Shown one piece after another: positions 60,902 through 64,000 of a stretch of DNA of 64,000 bases. The position numbers were made by a program, and so were the translations under genes. How positions within the stretch are numbered: the stretch's first letter is position 1; the number at the start of each line of letters is the position of its first letter. This stretch comes from Micromonospora craniellae (GTDB taxonomy: Bacteria; Actinomycetota; Actinomycetes; Mycobacteriales; Micromonosporaceae): positions 6,014,001 through 6,078,000 of the forward strand of contig NZ_CP061725.1 in assembly GCF_014764405.1 (NCBI RefSeq), in the 5' to 3' direction. The notes beneath the pieces were generated by a model. That model was given only the letters and a program-made list of their open reading frames with translations, was not told the origin of the DNA and searched no databases.

Positions 60902-61687
60902 TTAGGGGTGCGGGTGGGGGAGGGGGTGGGGGTGGGGGAGGAGGTCTAGGACGGAGCCTAGGCCGTTGGGGCGGCCTGGGTCGGCGGGGGGCAGGACCAG
61001 CGCCGCGCAACCGGCGGCTACGGCTCCGGCGTCGGCGGGGGTGTCGCCGACCATCAGTGACTCCTCCGGGTCGACGCCGAGCATGCCGCAGGCGCGCCAG
61101 AAGATCGCCGGGTCCGGCTTGCAGCGGCCCACCTCGTAGGAGAGCACGAACGCGTCGACCAGGTCGGCGAGGCCCCAGGCGTCGAAGATCGGCCGCAGGT
61201 CGAAGCCGATGTTGCTGACCACGCCCACCCGTACCCCGGCCGCGCGCAGCCCGGCGAGGGTGGGGGCGGTGTCCGGGTACGGCACCCAGCCCTCCGGCAC
61301 CAGCACGCGCTCGTAGAGGGCGTCGGCGAACCCGTCGATCCCGGCGTCGACCGTCGCGGCAAGCCCGGTGTACGCGTCCCGGTGGGCGTGCGGGTAGAGG
61401 TCACGGTCGGCCCAGAGCTCGGCCAGCCGGGGCGGTACCCGGCCAGGGAGTGGTCCACCGGCGCGACCGGCGGTGAGCAGCCGGTCGGCCAGCGAGGTGG
61501 CGCGCATCCGGTCCAGCGTCACGCCACACGCCGCCGCGGCGGCCAGCACCCACTCCCTGGGCTCCTCCACCTGGGCGAGCGTGCCGTGGAAGTCGAGCAG
61601 CACCGCCCGTACGGGCCGGCGGGACGGCCTCCGGCGGGCGTCGTCGACGCCGGGCGCGGCGTCGGTCGGTTCGGGATGATCCGGCAC
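60902..61687 (-). CDS. HAD-superfamily protein with altered motif I (DFHGT)
   Basis: 261 residues from GTG 61687 (TAGGGT 7 bases upstream). HAD fold with cap domain: motif I is LLDFHGTL, so nucleophile Asp32 is present but the usual Asp at +2 is His34. Motif II is VVSNIGFDLRP, the Lys region GRCKPDPAIF and motif IV MVGDTPADAGA. The missing general acid Asp should lower or change phosphatase activity. The C-terminus ends in alternating His/Pro/Leu encoded by a G-rich tract. Function unknown. Confidence 0.8.
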   Translation of the reverse strand: MPDHPEPTDAAPGVDDARRRPSRRPVRAVLLDFHGTLAQVEEPREWVLAAAAACGVTLDRMRATSLADRLLTAGRAGGPLPGRVPPRLAELWADRDLYPHAHRDAYTGLAATVDAGIDGFADALYERVLVPEGWVPYPDTAPTLAGLRAAGVRVGVVSNIGFDLRPIFDAWGLADLVDAFVLSYEVGRCKPDPAIFWRACGMLGVDPEESLMVGDTPADAGAVAAGCAALVLPPADPGRPNGLGSVLDLLPHPHPLPHPHP

Positions 61688-61694
61688 GACGTGC

Positions 61695-61700
61695 ACCCTA
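61695..61700 (-). promoter_or_regulatory. -10 hexamer TAGGGT
   Basis: Seven bases before GTG 61687 on the minus strand. Confidence 0.5.
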
Positions 61701-61760
61701 CCGACCCACCCGGACCGCTCTGCCGGACGGCCTTGCCGGGTGGCCGTCGGTGGCACGCAC

Positions 61761-61766
61761 TAATCT
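61761..61766 (+). promoter_or_regulatory. -10 hexamer TAATCT
   Basis: Seven bases before ATG 61774; a close match to the consensus. Confidence 0.55.
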
Positions 61767-61773
61767 TGGTGAC

Positions 61774-64000
61774 ATGTCGAGCCCCGCCGAGCGGTACGCC
61801 GCGGCGCGCCGCCGGGCCGCCCAGGCCTCACAGTTCCCGGCGCTGGAAGCGTTCACCGCCGATCTCGGGTTCGACCTCGACGACTTCCAGCGGGAGTCGT
61901 GTCAGGCCCTGGAGCGGGGCAGCGGAGTGCTGGTGTGCGCCCCCACCGGGGCCGGCAAGACCGTGGTCGGCGAGTTCGCCGTACACCTGGCGCTGCGGGG
62001 TGCCCCGGGTCAGCCGGCGCCGGCCGACGGTGCCCGGCGCAAGTGCTTCTACACCACGCCGATCAAGGCGCTGTCCAACCAGAAGTACCACGACCTGGTC
62101 GACCGCTACGGCGCCGAGCAGGTGGGGCTGCTCACCGGCGACAACGCCATCAACGGTGACGCGCCCGTGGTGGTGATGACCACCGAGGTGCTGCGCAACA
62201 TGCTCTACGCCGGCTCGGCGACCCTCCAGGGCCTGGCGTACGTGGTGATGGACGAGGTCCACTACCTGGCCGACCGGTTCCGGGGCGGGGTGTGGGAGGA
62301 GGTCATCATCCACCTGCCCGCCTCGGTCACGCTGGTGTCGCTGTCGGCGACCGTGTCCAACGCCGAGGAGTTCGCAGACTGGCTGATCACGGTGCGCGGC
62401 GAGACCACGGTGGTGGTCAGCGAGCACCGTCCGGTGCCGTTGTGGCAGCACATGCTGGTCGGCAAGCGGATGTTCGACCTGTTCCACGATGCCGACGCCG
62501 CCCGCAAGCACGACGTGCACCCGGAGTTGCTGCGCTACACCCGGGACACGGTGCGCCGCCTCGACCTGGGCGAGGGGCGGTCGGCCGGGCCGGGCGCCGG
62601 GCGGCGGGGACCACGCTGGCGTGGCCCGCTGCGGCCGGACATCGTCGACCGGCTGGACCGCGATGGGCTGTTGCCGGCGATCCTGTTCATCTTCAGTCGC
62701 GCCGGTTGTGACGCGGCGGTGCAGCAGTGCCTGGCGGCCGGGCTGCGGCTCACCTCGCCCGAGGAGCGCGCGGAGATCCGCCGGGTGGTGGAGTCCCGGA
62801 TCACCGCCATCCCGGGCGAGGACCTGTCGGTGCTGGGCTACTGGGAGTGGCTCGACGGCCTGGAGCGCGGGCTGGCCGCCCACCACGCCGGGATGCTGCC
62901 GGCGTTCAAGGAGGTCGTCGAGGAGCTGTTCGTCCGGGGGCTGGTGAAGGCGGTCTTCGCCACCGAGACGCTCGCCCTGGGCATCAACATGCCGGCCCGC
63001 TGCGTGGTGCTGGAGCGGCTGGTGAAGTACAACGGCGAGGCGCACGTCGACCTGACCCCGGGGGAGTACACCCAGCTCACCGGGCGGGCCGGGCGGCGGG
63101 GCATCGACGTCGAGGGGCACGCCGTGGTGGTGTGGTCCCCGGAGACCGATCCGCGGCACGTGGCGGGGCTGGCCTCGACCCGGACGTACCCGCTGCGGTC
63201 GAGCTTCCGGCCGTCGTACAACATGGCGGTCAACCTGGTCGGCAGTGTGGGTGCGGCACCGGCCCGCGAGTTGCTGGAGTCCTCGTTCGCGCAGTTCCAG
63301 GCGGACCGGTCGGTGGTTGGCCTGGCTCGGCAGGTGCAACGCAACACCGAGACCATCGAGGCGTACGGCGCGGAGGCGGCCTGCCATCACGGCGACTTCG
63401 ACGAGTACTTCGCGCTGCGGGTGGCGATCGCCGACCGGGAACGGGCCATCGCCCGCCAGGGGCAGAGTCAGCGCCGGGCGGCGGCGGTGGCGGCGTTGGA
63501 ACGCCTGCGGGTGGGTGACGTGATCCGGGTGCCCTCGGGTCGCCGTGCCGGGCTGGCCGTGGTGCTCGATCCGGCGGCGGGCGGGTTCAGCGAGCCCCGG
63601 CCGCTGGTGCTCACGCAGGACCGGTGGGCGGGCCGGATCAGTCCCGGGGACTTCACCACCCCGGCGGAGGTGTTGGCGCGCATCCGGGTGCCCAAGCACT
63701 TCAACCACCGCAACCCGGCCGCCCGGCGGGACCTGGCGGCGCAGGTCAGCGGCACCGGCCTGGACCGGCACTCCCGTCGGGGCGCGCGGGGTCGGCAGTC
63801 GGGGGAGGACCACCGGTTGACCCAGCTGCGCACCGAGATGCGGCGGCACCCCTGCCATGCCTGCCCGGAGCGGGAGGAGCACGCCCGGTGGGCGGAGCGT
63901 CGGCGGCGGCTGGAGCGGGACACCGAGGAGTTGCGGCAGCGGGTCTCCGGGCGGACGGGGTCGTTGGCCCGTACGTTCGACCGGATCGTGGCCCTGCTCA
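61774..64000 (+). CDS. helY: Ski2/Mtr4-like DEVH-box helicase (HelY type), 3' end outside window
   Basis: 742 codons are visible with no stop before base 64000; complete mycobacterial HelY has about 900 residues. RecA-like domain 1: APTGAGKT (56-63), TPIKALSNQKY, DEVH at 160-163 (VVMDEVHYLADRFRG) and the SAT motif LVSLSATVSN. Domain 2: ILFIFSRAGCD, LAAHHAGMLP, VFATETLALGINMPAR and the QLTGRAGRRG motif VI. A winged-helix/ratchet part and a DSHCT-like region follow, with paired Cys in HPCHACPE. Likely an RNA or DNA helicase acting in RNA turnover or repair. Divergent from the HAD gene. Confidence 0.92.
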   Translation, partial: MSSPAERYAAARRRAAQASQFPALEAFTADLGFDLDDFQRESCQALERGSGVLVCAPTGAGKTVVGEFAVHLALRGAPGQPAPADGARRKCFYTTPIKALSNQKYHDLVDRYGAEQVGLLTGDNAINGDAPVVVMTTEVLRNMLYAGSATLQGLAYVVMDEVHYLADRFRGGVWEEVIIHLPASVTLVSLSATVSNAEEFADWLITVRGETTVVVSEHRPVPLWQHMLVGKRMFDLFHDADAARKHDVHPELLRYTRDTVRRLDLGEGRSAGPGAGRRGPRWRGPLRPDIVDRLDRDGLLPAILFIFSRAGCDAAVQQCLAAGLRLTSPEERAEIRRVVESRITAIPGEDLSVLGYWEWLDGLERGLAAHHAGMLPAFKEVVEELFVRGLVKAVFATETLALGINMPARCVVLERLVKYNGEAHVDLTPGEYTQLTGRAGRRGIDVEGHAVVVWSPETDPRHVAGLASTRTYPLRSSFRPSYNMAVNLVGSVGAAPARELLESSFAQFQADRSVVGLARQVQRNTETIEAYGAEAACHHGDFDEYFALRVAIADRERAIARQGQSQRRAAAVAALERLRVGDVIRVPSGRRAGLAVVLDPAAGGFSEPRPLVLTQDRWAGRISPGDFTTPAEVLARIRVPKHFNHRNPAARRDLAAQVSGTGLDRHSRRGARGRQSGEDHRLTQLRTEMRRHPCHACPEREEHARWAERRRRLERDTEELRQRVSGRTGSLARTFDRIVALL

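Noticed and set aside
61828..63882. 684-codon minus-strand frame opposite the helicase
   Set aside because: The plus strand has all helicase motifs in order; the minus frame has none.

Overview
The window looks like a GC-rich actinobacterial chromosome segment, most likely from Micromonosporaceae (Micromonospora or Salinispora type). The evidence is the extreme GC bias in third codon positions, many GTG starts, many 4-base GTGA/ATGA gene overlaps, promoters with a -10 hexamer only 6-7 bases before the start codon, and a Pup-proteasome locus. No rRNA, tRNA, CRISPR array, transposase or phage integrase was seen.

Layout. 1-5.8 kb: an accessory block with two XRE/TPR regulators, each followed by a translationally coupled set of very small Cys-rich proteins, then a soluble GGDEF diguanylate cyclase and two hypothetical genes. 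5.8-10.5 kb: a UvrA-like tandem ABC ATPase, a coupled AraC regulator/VOC pair, and a VOC gene that seems fused out of frame to another gene. 10.6-16.1 kb: argS behind a short arginine-rich leader ORF, a VOC protein, a secreted GH43 glycosidase with an AbfB-like domain and a LacI-type operator, and an aquaporin. 16.2-21.4 kb: an FGGY sugar kinase, a class II aldolase/class III aminotransferase fusion, and a divergent PucR-type regulator. 21.4-26.1 kb: a LysR gene, an ABC-F ATPase with an attenuator-like leader, then a decayed stretch holding a frameshifted GH64 glucanase and two truncated genes. 26.1-35.3 kb: two NarL-type two-component systems, a lipoprotein metallopeptidase, a HAD phosphatase and a MacB/FtsX-type ABC exporter.

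35.3-64 kb is the core region. A RecB-like nuclease, a site-2 protease and TrmI lead into the Pup-proteasome locus: ferredoxin (divergent), arc/mpa, dop, pup, an endonuclease VII-like remnant overlapping prcB, prcB and prcA. An eight-gene surface-glycan block (dTDP-L-rhamnose rmlABCD, two GT2 glycosyltransferases, a flippase-like protein, a DUF2304 protein) separates prcA from pafA. Then come pafA, a small membrane protein, DUF3866, pafB, pafC, a membrane protein, tatA, tatC, a lipid kinase, a HAD protein and a Ski2/HelY-type helicase cut by the window end.

How they work together: ARC/Mpa unfolds pupylated substrates for the PrcAB chamber; PafA attaches Pup and Dop removes it; PafB/PafC are WYL regulators known to control the DNA damage response; TatAC exports folded proteins. 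Items most worth a second look are the arginine leader before argS, the duplicated micro-gene module, the aldolase-aminotransferase fusion, the endonuclease VII/prcB overlap, the glycan block inside the proteasome locus, and a three-copy family of intergenic palindromes.
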